NCBI RefSeq assembly: GCF_900101385.1 | Contig: NZ_FMZB01000008.1 | Coordinates: 1 to 64,000 of the forward strand | Length of the DNA: 64,000 bases | Direction of reading: 5' to 3' | Origin: Terribacillus halophilus | GTDB taxonomy: Bacteria; Bacillota; Bacilli; Bacillales; Amphibacillaceae | In this document: positions 34,922 to 42,595 of the stretch, one piece after another | How the letters are laid out: each line of letters opens with the position of its first letter | Numbering within the stretch: position 1 is the first letter of the stretch | Made by a program: the position numbers and the translations under genes | The notes under the pieces: generated by a model | Seen by the model: only the letters and a program-made list of their open reading frames with translations | The model's database searches: none | What the model was told of the DNA's origin: nothing

Positions 34922-36306
34922 ATGCCAATTGAAATATATTTTGTTTCCAAATAAGGCTCGATTCCTTCGATTCCGCCTTCGCGGCCGACGCCGCTTTCCT
35001 TCATGCCGCCAAATGGTGCCTGTACGGCAGATGGACCGCCGTCATTCCAGCCGATGATACCATATTTCAGGTTTTCGGCGATATAAAGTCCGCGGCGATA
35101 GTTTTCTGTGAAGAAGTATGCTGCCAAGCCGTATGGTGTGTCATTTGCCAGGCCGATTGCTTCATCGATGTCGGTGTAAGTCGTGATTGGGGCTACTGGC
35201 CCGAATGTTTCTTCGTGCATGATGTCCATGTCATCCGTTACTTGATCAAGAACAGTCGGGTTGACGAAGAAGTAGCCTTTGTCGGCATCTGCATTATATG
35301 TGCCGCCTGCGAGGACTTTAGCGCCTTTGGATTTGGCATCATCGATTTGGGCAACGATTTTATCAAAGCCTTTTTTATTGATGACTGGTCCGATTGCGAC
35401 GTCTTCCTCTGTACCTACGCCGACTTTCATTTCGGATACTGCTTTGGTGAATGCTGCTGTGAATTCGTCTTTGATGGATTCATGGACGAGCAATCTGTTG
35501 GCACAGACACATGTCTGGCCTGCGTTTCGGAATTTAGATGCAAGAGCATGCTTCACAGCGTGGTTGATATCTGCGTACTCATCGACAATAAGCGGTGCAT
35601 GTCCGCCGAGTTCCATGGAGACGTGTTTCACACTGTCAGCGCTTTGTTTCATGAGCAGCTTGCCGACAGGAGTGGAACCTGTGAAGGAAATCTTCCGGAT
35701 GTAAGGATGCTCGGTGAAGATCTTGCCGACCATTTCGCCATCGGCATTCACATATTGGATGACGTCTTCCGGTATGCCGACTTCATGCGCCAGCTCGACC
35801 AGCCGTATTGCTGTCAGCGGGGTATCCGGGGCAGGTTTGATGATGAAAGTACAGCCTGCAGCTAATGCTGGAGCTGCTTTTCTGGTGATCATCGCTGCCG
35901 GGAAGTTCCAAGGCGTAATCGCGGCAACCGGTCCGACAGCTTCGCGTGTGACGAGCATACGTTTATCAGTAGTGGAGGCAGGGATGGTACGGCCATAAAC
36001 ACGTTTGGCTTCTTCGGCAAACCATTCGATATAACCGGCGGCATATAATACCTCGCCTTCCGATTCTTTCAGCGGCTTGCCATTTTCGGCTGTCATAAGT
36101 GCAGCAAGTTCTGCTTTATTTTCAATCATTTTGTCGTGCCATGCCCGAAGAAGCTTGCTGCGTTCCGTTGCGGACGTTTTGGACCAGCTATGAAAAGCTT
36201 GATGTATCTTTTCGATCTTTTTGTTGATTGCCTCTTTTGAATCAATCGCTACTTTTTCGATCAATTCACCTGTGGCTGGGTTCGTTACATCGAAGGTATC
36301 TGTCAT
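34918..36306 (-). CDS. succinate-semialdehyde dehydrogenase (copy 2)
   Basis: A 462-residue paralogue of the gabD at 29279-30664 with the same catalytic Cys ([11 protein letters not shown]) and ELGGHAP motif. The ATG at 36304-36306 has AAGGGG about 9 nt upstream; an in-frame start 30 nt earlier lacks one. The C-terminal third and terminator are nearly identical at DNA level to copy 1, whereas the first 60 codons differ clearly, a pattern suggesting gene conversion or a recent partial duplication. It is monocistronic. A cre-like sequence with one mismatch lies at 36460-36473. Confidence 0.9.
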   Translation of the reverse strand: MTDTFDVTNPATGELIEKVAIDSKEAINKKIEKIHQAFHSWSKTSATERSKLLRAWHDKMIENKAELAALMTAENGKPLKESEGEVLYAAGYIEWFAEEAKRVYGRTIPASTTDKRMLVTREAVGPVAAITPWNFPAAMITRKAAPALAAGCTFIIKPAPDTPLTAIRLVELAHEVGIPEDVIQYVNADGEMVGKIFTEHPYIRKISFTGSTPVGKLLMKQSADSVKHVSMELGGHAPLIVDEYADINHAVKHALASKFRNAGQTCVCANRLLVHESIKDEFTAAFTKAVSEMKVGVGTEEDVAIGPVINKKGFDKIVAQIDDAKSKGAKVLAGGTYNADADKGYFFVNPTVLDQVTDDMDIMHEETFGPVAPITTYTDIDEAIGLANDTPYGLAAYFFTENYRRGLYIAENLKYGIIGWNDGGPSAVQAPFGGMKESGVGREGGIEGIEPYLETKYISIGI

Positions 36307-36633
36307 GTTACATGCCCCTTTTCTGTTTTTTTTCATAGGAAAAGCGTATCAAGGAAATATTGAATCAGACAAAAAAACTGCTCAAGTTTTTGGTGTTCTT
36401 GTTTATATTCCTGTTTTGAGAGGAAAATATGCAGGAAGTTGAAAGTTTATGAAAATGGCTGAAAACGTTGATATGATGCGTTTTTGGTAGAAAAGGGAAG
36501 GATAAAAACAAGCTATTATTATCTGAATAAAAAGAAATTTAAAAAGTAGCTTTACAAACTGTTGCGTTCCTGTATATAATAACTCTTGTCAGTTTCGAGT
36601 TACGAAAAACGTAACGAAGAAAAAGGACAATCT
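36307..36633. other. intergenic region upstream of the tRNA cluster and gabD2
   Basis: No gene is seen. It holds the gabD2 promoter region (minus) with a cre-like TGAAAACGTTGATA at 36460-36473 that misses the consensus by one base, and a tRNA promoter at 36551-36580. Confidence 0.5.
36551..36580 (+). promoter_or_regulatory. sigma-A promoter of tRNA-Glu/tRNA-Val
   Basis: TTTACA at 36551-36556, 18-bp spacer, TATAAT at 36575-36580; 54 bp ahead of tRNA-Glu. Confidence 0.82.
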
Positions 36634-36705
36634 GGCCCGTTGGTCAAGCGGTTAAGACACCGCCCTTTCACGGCGGTAACACGGGTTCGAATCCCGTACG
36701 GGTCA
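36634..36705 (+). tRNA. tRNA-Glu (anticodon TTC)
   Basis: 72-nt cloverleaf, near-identical to Bacillus tRNA-Glu, with acceptor GGCCCGT/ACGGGTC, anticodon arm CGCCCTTTCACGGCG. CCA is not encoded (ATCA follows). Confidence 0.96.
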
Positions 36706-36712
36706 TCAAGTC

Positions 36713-36788
36713 GGAGGATTAGCTCAGCTGGGAGAGCATCTGCCTTACAAGCAGAGGGTCGGCGGTTCGAGCCCGTCATCCTCCACCA
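36713..36788 (+). tRNA. tRNA-Val (anticodon TAC)
   Basis: 76 nt including encoded CCA; acceptor GGAGGAT/ATCCTCC and anticodon loop CTTACAA. Confidence 0.96.
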
Positions 36789-36821
36789 CTTGCTTGATGG
36801 AAAATCAAGATTAAAAAAGTG

Positions 36822-36850
36822 TTGACAAGCTGATTAATGGATGATATGAT
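36822..36850 (+). promoter_or_regulatory. strong sigma-A promoter inside the tRNA cluster
   Basis: Consensus TTGACA at 36822-36827, 17-bp spacer, TATGAT at 36845-36850, ahead of tRNA-Thr and the six tRNA genes behind it. Confidence 0.9.
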
Positions 36851-36890
36851 ATCATTCGTGACGGTTAAAGTCAACGAAACTTAATATCTT

Positions 36891-36966
<76 letters not shown>

Positions 36967-36974
36967 CCTATGAT

Positions 36975-37060
36975 GGAGGGATAGCGAAGTTGGCCAAACG
37001 CGGCGGACTGTAAATCCGCTCCCATCGGGTTCGTAGGTTCGAGTCCTACTCCCTCCACCA
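36975..37060 (+). tRNA. tRNA-Tyr (anticodon GTA)
   Basis: 86-nt class II tRNA with long variable arm, anticodon loop CTGTAAA and encoded CCA; acceptor GGAGGGA/TCCCTCC. Confidence 0.95.
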
Positions 37061-37064
37061 TCAT

Positions 37065-37138
37065 TGGGCTATAGCCAAGCGGTAAGGCAACGGGTTTTGG
37101 TCCCGTGATCGTTGGTTCGAATCCAGCTAGCCCAGCCA
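37065..37138 (+). tRNA. tRNA-Gln (anticodon TTG)
   Basis: 74 nt with encoded CCA; acceptor TGGGCTA/TAGCCCA and loop TTTTGGT. Confidence 0.95.
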
Positions 37139-37167
37139 TTTACTTTCTTTATCAATAGAATGTTTTT

Positions 37168-37240
37168 GAGCCATTAGCTCAGTTGGTAGAGCATCTGACT
37201 TTTAATCAGAGGGTCGAAGGTTCGAGTCCTTCATGGCTCA
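37168..37240 (+). tRNA. tRNA-Lys (anticodon TTT)
   Basis: 73 nt; acceptor GAGCCAT/ATGGCTC, anticodon loop CTTTTAA; CCA not encoded. Confidence 0.95.
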
Positions 37241-37275
37241 CTTTATAGATCAGTTCCTGTAACTGCTTCTATTAC

Positions 37276-37357
37276 GCGGGTGTGGTGGAATTGGCAGACA
37301 CGCTAGACTTAGGATCTAGTGCCGTATGGCGTGGGGGTTCAAGTCCCTCCACCCGCA
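37276..37357 (+). tRNA. tRNA-Leu (anticodon TAG)
   Basis: Class II tRNA of about 82 nt with a variable arm (TGCCGTATGGCGT), acceptor GCGGGTG/CACCCGC and loop ACTTAGGA; CCA not encoded. Confidence 0.94.
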
Positions 37358-37378
37358 TCATCATTACTATACTGCTGG

Positions 37379-37453
37379 GCGGAAGTAGTTCAGTGGTAGA
37401 ACACCACCTTGCCAAGGTGGGGGTCGCGGGTTCGAATCCCGTCTTCCGCTCCA
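37379..37453 (+). tRNA. tRNA-Gly (anticodon GCC)
   Basis: 75 nt with encoded CCA; acceptor GCGGAAG/CTTCCGC and anticodon stem CCACC/GGTGG. Confidence 0.95.
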
Positions 37454-37456
37454 TAT

Positions 37457-37529
37457 GGGGCCTTAGCTCAGCTGGGAGAGCGCCTGCTTTGCACGCAGGA
37501 GGTCAGCGGTTCGATCCCGCTAGGCTCCA
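37457..37529 (+). tRNA. tRNA-Ala (anticodon TGC)
   Basis: 73 nt; acceptor GGGGCCT/AGGCTCC with one G-U pair, anticodon loop TTTGCAC; last tRNA of the cluster, CCA not encoded. Confidence 0.95.
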
Positions 37530-37537
37530 CTCATGAT

Positions 37538-37566
37538 AGCCACCCGATTGGGTGGCTTTTTTATTT
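37538..37566 (+). terminator. first terminator of the tRNA cluster
   Basis: AGCCACCC/GGGTGGCT stem with loop GATT and TTTTTATTTT. Confidence 0.92.
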
Positions 37567-37567
37567 T

Positions 37568-37598
37568 AGCACAGGAGAATCTCCTGTGCTTTTTTGTT
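37568..37598 (+). terminator. second, tandem terminator of the tRNA cluster
   Basis: AGCACAGGAGA/TCTCCTGTGCT stem followed by TTTTTTGTTT, 1-2 nt after the first terminator. Tandem terminators insulate the strongly expressed tRNA unit. Confidence 0.85.
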
Positions 37599-37657
37599 TA
37601 TTTTTTGGCATATCGGGAAACAGTTTAGATAGAAGTCTGCTGGTAGGAGGATATAAA

Positions 37658-38116
37658 TTGGGGGAAATTCATACATATAAACGCAGGAATATCTTATCTG
37701 GTTTCTTGTTCGGTGTTGGTTTGGTTGCATTCATTGATGAAGCGGTTTTTCATCAGCTGCTGCATTGGCATCATTTCTACGATTTATCTTCTACGACGTG
37801 GGGGCTTGTCTCGGATGGATTTTTCCATGCGCTGAGCTGGTTTGCGACAGTTGGCGGGTTATTCCTTTTTGCTGATCTGCGCAGGCGTAAGCGTTTGATT
37901 CCGCTCAGGTGGTTCGGGGCTGTTTTGCTCGGGATTGGTGTTTTTCAGTTGTACGATGGCCTTATACAACATAAGGTGTTCCGGATCCATCAAATTCGTT
38001 ACGGAGTGGATATCTTCTATTATGATCTGATTTGGAATGTTACGGCAGTTCTGTTGATTGCAGCAGGAATCTTGTGTATCAGCCTTGCTAGGAGGAAGCA
38101 GTATGTCCGTCGATAA
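37658..38116 (+). CDS. DUF2243 membrane protein
   Basis: A 152-residue membrane protein of the DUF2243 family with four hydrophobic helices and conserved histidines and acidic residues (GVGLVAFIDEAVFHQLLHWHHFYD, DGFFHALSW, YDGLIQHKVFRIHQIRY). I choose the TTG at 37658 because AGGAGG lies 7 nt upstream; no ATG is suitable. The gene overlaps the CtaG-like gene by 14 nt. This DUF2243-CtaG pairing recurs in Bacilli and Actinobacteria, suggesting a joint role in copper or haem-copper oxidase handling, but no function is proven. Confidence 0.85.
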   Translation: MGEIHTYKRRNILSGFLFGVGLVAFIDEAVFHQLLHWHHFYDLSSTTWGLVSDGFFHALSWFATVGGLFLFADLRRRKRLIPLRWFGAVLLGIGVFQLYDGLIQHKVFRIHQIRYGVDIFYYDLIWNVTAVLLIAAGILCISLARRKQYVRR

Positions 38117-38867
38117 GCTGGCTTTATGCATTGCCTCCTTTGGTATATTCGCTTATCTGCTGGCGATGAAGTATTCCGCTAAGCGATTCAAAAATTGGCC
38201 GCTATACAGGCTGGTCTTGTTTGTAAGCGGAACTCTAGCCGGTCTTCAGGCTGTTTCAGGATCCGTAGCGATGCAGGCACATCATAGTTTTGTCTATCAT
38301 ATGATCGGGCACTTATTACTCGGGATGCTGTCTCCGTTGCTGCTAGTCTTATCACGGCCCATGACCTTGGTTCTGCGTGCACTTCCGCAATCTGGTTCAA
38401 AAGCAGTCTCTCATTTGTTCTGCAGCCGATACGCCCGCCTGATCATTCATCCAATCACTGCAGCAGTCCTTAACATTGGTGGGCTTTGGCTGCTTTATAC
38501 GACTCCTTTGTTTCATCATATGCATCAAGCCAGCTGGATTTCGTTCTTGGTTCATCTGCACGTGTTTGCGGCAGGTTATGTGTTCACATTAGCTATGTTA
38601 TATTCCGATCCTGTAGCCTATCGGAAAAGTCATATGTACCGGATGGTTGTGTTCATCTTTGCATTGGCCGGACATGGCATCCTGTCAAAATATCTATACG
38701 TAAACCCGCCTGCCGGTGTAGCTCCTGCTGATGCACAGGCAGGCGCTGTACTGATGTATTATGGCGGAGATTTGATTGATTTGATCCTGATTTTCTTATT
38801 ATGCTGGCAATGGTACCAAACCGCTGCTCCCAAAACGTCATTACCTGCAACAAAGACTGCCGAATAA
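38103..38867 (+). CDS. CtaG-like cytochrome c oxidase assembly protein
   Basis: A 254-residue polytopic protein of the caa3_CtaG family with about seven helices. Conserved histidines appear in MQAHHSFVYHMIGHLLLGMLSPLLLVLSRP, HHMHQASWISFLVHLHVFAAGYVF and FALAGHGILSKYLY. CtaG proteins are needed for caa3 oxidase assembly and have been linked with copper resistance. The ATG at 38103 has AGGAGG 7-8 nt upstream and lies within the end of the DUF2243 gene. This is a stand-alone copy outside a cta operon. Confidence 0.85.
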   Translation: MSVDKLALCIASFGIFAYLLAMKYSAKRFKNWPLYRLVLFVSGTLAGLQAVSGSVAMQAHHSFVYHMIGHLLLGMLSPLLLVLSRPMTLVLRALPQSGSKAVSHLFCSRYARLIIHPITAAVLNIGGLWLLYTTPLFHHMHQASWISFLVHLHVFAAGYVFTLAMLYSDPVAYRKSHMYRMVVFIFALAGHGILSKYLYVNPPAGVAPADAQAGAVLMYYGGDLIDLILIFLLCWQWYQTAAPKTSLPATKTAE

Positions 38868-38880
38868 GGCAGTTTTTTTC
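38852..38880 (+). terminator. terminator after the CtaG-like gene
   Basis: ACTGCC/GGCAGT stem with loop GAATAA followed by TTTTTTTC, overlapping the stop codon. Confidence 0.85.
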
Positions 38881-38921
38881 ATGTCTGTCGGCATCATTGG
38901 TAAAAATAACGCTAAAATCAA

Positions 38922-38948
38922 TTTACAAAGTGTCAAGACACATGTAAA
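38922..38948. promoter_or_regulatory. probable NiaR operator upstream of niaP
   Basis: A nested palindrome: GTGTC-AA-GACAC flanked by TTTACA and TGTAAA. It lies 41 bp before the niacin permease start. NiaR (YrxA) sites in Bacilli have a similar TGTC..GACA core, so niacin-dependent repression is likely. Confidence 0.65.
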
Positions 38949-38988
38949 CTGTAGGTGTAAATTAACATAATTTAGCAGAGGTGTTGAG

Positions 38989-40209
38989 ATGGAACAACCA
39001 ATAGAGGGCAAAAAAGCCAACAGGCCGATTTCCGAGCGGAAGCTGCTCGGTATTGTCGGTACGGGCTGGTTATTTGATGCAATGGATGTAGGTATCTTAT
39101 CTTTTATCATTACAGCGCTGACATTGGATTGGGGATTATCAGCCCAGCAGGCGGGCTGGATCGGCAGTGTGAACAGCATCGGAATGGCATTGGGTGCATT
39201 CGTATTCGGAATCATGGCGGATAGGGTTGGCCGCCGCACGGTATTTATGATAACGATTTTGGTATTCTCCATTGCGAGCGGCTTATCTGCGCTTGCAACT
39301 TCCTACTTGATCTTTGTCGTACTGCGCTTTTTAATCGGCGCAGGACTTGGTGGAGAGCTGCCGGTAGCGTCGACATTGGTTTCCGAATCGGTGGCACCTG
39401 AAAGACGAGGGCGCATGGTCGTGCTGCTGGAGAGTTTCTGGGCAGTCGGCTGGCTGCTTGCAGCAATCATCTCTTATTTTGTCATACCAGCTTACGGCTG
39501 GCGGATAGCGCTTGTGTTGACAGCCATACCGGCGCTGTTCGCCGTCTTTCTTCGCAAAAATCTGCCGGACTCGCCATCTTATACGAAGCTTGAGCAAAAA
39601 ACATCTGTCATGGATGGTATCCGGCAGCTGCTGGCAAAAGGATTTGCCAAGCGCAGTGTCATGCTCTGGATCGTCTGGTTCTGCATCATGCTTAGCTATT
39701 ATGGCATGTTTCTCTGGCTTCCAAGTGTCATGGTTGAAAAAGGATTCGATATGGTCCGCAGCTTCGAGTATGTACTGATCATGACGCTTGCACAGCTGCC
39801 AGGATATTTCTCTGCTGCCTGGCTGATCGAGAAAGTGGGACGCAAACCGATCTTGATCATTTATCTGATCGGTACTGCCATCAGTGCCGTGCTGTTCGGT
39901 AACGCAGAATCGGCTGTGATGCTGCTGACATCAGGTATGCTGCTGTCGTTCTTCAATCTCGGGGCTTATGGTATTTTATATGCGTACACACCGGAACAGT
40001 ATCCGACGGCTATCCGTGCGACGGGTTCCGGGATTGCGGCAACCGCTGGCAGGATTGGCGGAATTTTGGGACCACTGCTGATCGGTTATCGCAGTACATT
40101 CGGGTTATCTGTCAGTACGGTCTTTCTTTTGTTCTGTGTGACGGTATTGATTGCTGTTGTCGCTGTTTGGATCCTTGGTGAGGAGACAAAAGGCAAGACG
40201 CTTGCTTGA
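38989..40209 (+). CDS. niaP: niacin permease NiaP
   Basis: A 406-residue MFS transporter strongly resembling B. subtilis NiaP (YceI): ISERKLLGIVGTGWLFDAMD, GILSFIITAL, WIGSVNSIGMALGAFVFG, RFLIGAGLGGELPVASTLVSE, and VVLLESFWAVGWLLAA are all family-specific. It imports nicotinic acid/nicotinamide for NAD synthesis. The gene is preceded by a palindrome resembling a NiaR operator. GAGGTG lies 5 nt before the ATG. Confidence 0.92.
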   Translation: MEQPIEGKKANRPISERKLLGIVGTGWLFDAMDVGILSFIITALTLDWGLSAQQAGWIGSVNSIGMALGAFVFGIMADRVGRRTVFMITILVFSIASGLSALATSYLIFVVLRFLIGAGLGGELPVASTLVSESVAPERRGRMVVLLESFWAVGWLLAAIISYFVIPAYGWRIALVLTAIPALFAVFLRKNLPDSPSYTKLEQKTSVMDGIRQLLAKGFAKRSVMLWIVWFCIMLSYYGMFLWLPSVMVEKGFDMVRSFEYVLIMTLAQLPGYFSAAWLIEKVGRKPILIIYLIGTAISAVLFGNAESAVMLLTSGMLLSFFNLGAYGILYAYTPEQYPTAIRATGSGIAATAGRIGGILGPLLIGYRSTFGLSVSTVFLLFCVTVLIAVVAVWILGEETKGKTLA

Positions 40210-40266
40210 TGGCATGATTTCGGTGCTGTGTGGTAAAGTGGAGCAAGAGTAAGGGGGTTAAACGCT

Positions 40267-40758
40267 TTGTTTTCCATACAAGATTATACCGAGACAGTAA
40301 GTGTCTGCCTGGATAAGCATTCGGAAGATGTGATAGGCGAATTGAAGCAGATTTTCCAGCTGCCATTCCTGCCGGAAGTGAAGAAGATCGCTTTTCGCAT
40401 GTTCAAAGAGCCAATGGCTTTCGAATTGACGATTATGTATTACGCGCTCGATGCAGATGGCAATGAACGTTATTATGATGAAATGGGCGATAAATACGCC
40501 GGCGGGAGCGAAGAAGTAGCGGAGGATATTGCCTATTTCCAGCTGCCAGATGATGCTTTCGATAAGTTCGAAGCTTTCCGTGAACTGCAGGACGATGCGG
40601 TGGAGAAAGTGGATGAGCAAGTGATGATTGCCTGGTTCAGTGACTGCTTCAAGCGTGCTGGGGGTAATGCTTTTCCACTTGAGGTGAATGTCGGTTTTCA
40701 TAATGATGTGAAGGCGTATTCTATCAAACGGGGAACTTGGGCGGAAGATCGTGATTGA
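40267..40758 (+). CDS. protein of unknown function, 163 aa
   Basis: An acidic soluble protein with no membrane segment or signal. It starts with TTG at 40267, about 10 nt after AAGGGGG, and ends before a strong terminator. The sequence (IQDYTETVSVCLDKHSEDVIGELKQIF, YYALDADGNERYYDEMGDKYAGG) has alternating strands and helices but matches no family I recognise. It lies between niaP and spo0E-like genes, so context says little. Codon use agrees with neighbours and supports a real gene. Confidence 0.75.
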   Translation: MFSIQDYTETVSVCLDKHSEDVIGELKQIFQLPFLPEVKKIAFRMFKEPMAFELTIMYYALDADGNERYYDEMGDKYAGGSEEVAEDIAYFQLPDDAFDKFEAFRELQDDAVEKVDEQVMIAWFSDCFKRAGGNAFPLEVNVGFHNDVKAYSIKRGTWAEDRD

Positions 40759-40762
40759 GTTA

Positions 40763-40794
40763 AAAGTGCGTACATGGTGTACGTGCTTTTTTTG
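40763..40794 (+). terminator. terminator of the 163-aa gene
   Basis: AAAGTGCGTACA/TGTACGTGCTTT stem followed by TTTTT. Confidence 0.88.
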
Positions 40795-40797
40795 TGC

Positions 40798-40828
40798 AAA
40801 AAAAATAACAGCTTCTCTGCGGCTGTTA
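40798..40828 (-). terminator. terminator of the spo0E-like gene
   Basis: On the minus strand TAACAGC/GCTGTTA with a 9-nt loop is followed by eight T. Confidence 0.85.
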
Positions 40829-40832
40829 ATAG

Positions 40833-40994
40833 CTAAATATCTTTTCTCTGTTTCTCATATTCATTCAACAAATCATCGAGCTGTACACTGGCAGTGACGA
40901 CTGCATCGGAAGTGAGCGGCAAGCGGCGGGACAAAGTGAGCATGCGGCTGCGCGTCTGTTCGATTTTTTCCAAAAGATTGTCTATTGTAACCAT
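40833..40994 (-). CDS. Spo0E-like aspartyl-phosphate phosphatase
   Basis: A 53-residue protein. The Spo0E signature SxxxD-type core is visible as TSDAVVTASVQLDDLLNEYEK, preceded by a helix LLEKIEQTRSRMLTLSRRL; this two-helix hairpin is the full fold. Proteins of this family (Spo0E, YisI, YnzD) dephosphorylate Spo0A-P and so hold back sporulation. GGAGGT sits 5-6 nt before the ATG at 40992-40994, and a terminator follows the stop. It is monocistronic, on the opposite strand to sigW. Confidence 0.88.
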   Translation of the reverse strand: MVTIDNLLEKIEQTRSRMLTLSRRLPLTSDAVVTASVQLDDLLNEYEKQRKDI

Positions 40995-41141
40995 TTTTAC
41001 CTCCAAAATCTGATATACTATTTGTCGTTATGATTACCCTGTCCATCATCATTTAAAACGTCTACATTTAAAAAAATATAAAAAAAGAAAAAACTGTTGC
41101 TGGCATACTATAAGGTTTATAAAAAGATATTTTCGTGAAAG

Positions 41142-41168
41142 TGAAACCTTTTCAGAACGTCATTCGTT
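41142..41168 (+). promoter_or_regulatory. SigW-type autoregulatory promoter
   Basis: TGAAAC at 41142-41147, 17 bp, then CGTT at 41165-41168, close to the sigma-W consensus TGAAAC-N16-CGTA, 34 bp before sigW. Confidence 0.78.
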
Positions 41169-41201
41169 ACTAAGAAGCCGCAGTTAGGCGGGAGGATTTT
41201 C

Positions 41202-41765
41202 ATGGAGAACATCATAAAATATCATATAAAAAACGTCAAGAAGGGTGATCACGCTGCCTTTGAGGAAATAGTTTCCTTTTACCAGAACAAGGTGTACCAT
41301 ATCGTATACCGCATGGTCGGGGACAGTCATGAAGCGCAGGATATCGCCCAAGAGGCATTTATCCGTGCTTACACCAACATTCATTCTTTTGACGAGAACC
41401 GGAAATTCTCCACATGGCTTTACCGGATCGCAACCAATCTCAGTATCGACCGTCTGCGTAAAAAAAAGCCGGATTTTCATCTTGATGCCGAGGTGAAGGG
41501 AACGGAAGGATTGGATATGTACTCGCAGCTCGCAGCTGACCAAGCGCTGCCTGAGCAAGAGGTGGAGAGCATGGAGCTTCAAAGCTATATCCATAAGGAA
41601 ATATTGTCCCTTCCACCTAAATACCGCAGTGTCATCGTACTGCGGTTCCTGGATGATTTGTCATTAGCGGAGATAGGTGAAATCCTGGACCTGCCGCTAG
41701 GGACAGTGAAGACTCGTATCCACCGTGGCAGAGAACTACTACGGAAAAAACTGCGCCACGTATAA
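41202..41765 (+). CDS. sigW: ECF sigma factor SigW
   Basis: A 187-residue extracytoplasmic-function sigma factor. Region 2 (DHAAFEEIVSFYQNKVYHIVYRMVGDSHEAQDIAQEAFIRAYTNIHSF, then WLYRIATNLSIDRLRKKKPD) and region 4 (LPPKYRSVIVLRFLDDLSLAEIGEILDLPLGTVKTRIHRGRELLRKKL) are both intact. It governs the envelope stress regulon (antimicrobial peptides, alkaline shock). It is followed by rsiW 13 nt later and by cdaA, cdaR, glmM and glmS in the same order as in Bacillus, and has an autoregulatory promoter. Confidence 0.95.
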   Translation: MENIIKYHIKNVKKGDHAAFEEIVSFYQNKVYHIVYRMVGDSHEAQDIAQEAFIRAYTNIHSFDENRKFSTWLYRIATNLSIDRLRKKKPDFHLDAEVKGTEGLDMYSQLAADQALPEQEVESMELQSYIHKEILSLPPKYRSVIVLRFLDDLSLAEIGEILDLPLGTVKTRIHRGRELLRKKLRHV

Positions 41766-41778
41766 AGGGGGGTTACAC

Positions 41779-42396
41779 ATGAATTGCGAAGAAAGCCTTG
41801 CGCTTATGCATCTATATCTGGACGGAGACGCTTCAGAGGAAGAAGCACAGCAGCTCAGGGAGCATTTGAAATCCTGTCCTGACTGTAATCAGCATTACCG
41901 GGAGCTCAAACAGACGGAAAGCCTGCTTAGTGGCGCCGCTTACGAATTGAGCGCACCGGCCGGATTCACTGCCAGTGTCATGGCGAATCTGCCGAAAGAG
42001 AAGAAGCGTGTCGGCTACATGAGATGGTTCCGTGCGCATCCTGTCATCACAGCAGCTGCGGTATTCTTCCTTTTCATGTTCACAAGCATCATTTCTGCTT
42101 GGAATAGTGATGGCAGTGTCAGTGTATCGAAGCAAGAGGGTTTGATTGTAGAGAATGATCTCGTCATCGTACCGGAAGACGTCACGGTCAAGGGGGACCT
42201 TGTCGTTAAAAACGGTGATTTGGATATCAGGGGTAAGGTGGATGGCGATGTCACGATCATCAGTGGGGATCTCATCGATGATCCCGGTGCAAAAGTGAAC
42301 ATGGCGTCTGCTGACAATATCACAGGGGAGTACCAGGAAATCGACCGGATATTCGGCTGGACATGGTACCATATCAAAGAAATCTTTACATTCTGA
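41779..42396 (+). CDS. rsiW: anti-sigma-W factor RsiW
   Basis: A 205-residue single-pass membrane anti-sigma factor. The N-terminal zinc anti-sigma domain has H-x3-C-x2-C in REHLKSCPDCNQHYREL, the membrane helix is at about 88-105 (VITAAAVFFLFMFTSII), and the outside domain has repeating VKGDLVVKNGDLDIRGKVDGDVTIISGD motifs, as in RsiW. It holds SigW until cleaved by PrsW and RasP. The ATG at 41779 follows AAAGGGGGG. Start and order fit B. subtilis. Confidence 0.93.
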   Translation: MNCEESLALMHLYLDGDASEEEAQQLREHLKSCPDCNQHYRELKQTESLLSGAAYELSAPAGFTASVMANLPKEKKRVGYMRWFRAHPVITAAAVFFLFMFTSIISAWNSDGSVSVSKQEGLIVENDLVIVPEDVTVKGDLVVKNGDLDIRGKVDGDVTIISGDLIDDPGAKVNMASADNITGEYQEIDRIFGWTWYHIKEIFTF

Positions 42397-42407
42397 TAAC
42401 ATTCTAC

Positions 42408-42437
42408 AGAGCTGCTTGTAAAAGGGGCTCTTTTTTG
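42408..42437 (+). terminator. terminator after rsiW
   Basis: AGAGC/GCTCT stem with a 14-nt loop followed by TTTTTT; moderate strength. Confidence 0.65.
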
Positions 42438-42595
42438 TACGAGAATCATTGGCGATATAAGCCTGTATTGGGGTAAGATAACAGGGGACAGTAAGAGTGG
42501 GACGCTCCCCCTGTTTGGAAGCGACCGCAATAGGGGAACTGTGCTATAATGTACGAAGAAATTCGAGCTATTCATATATAAAAGGACGTGTATCC

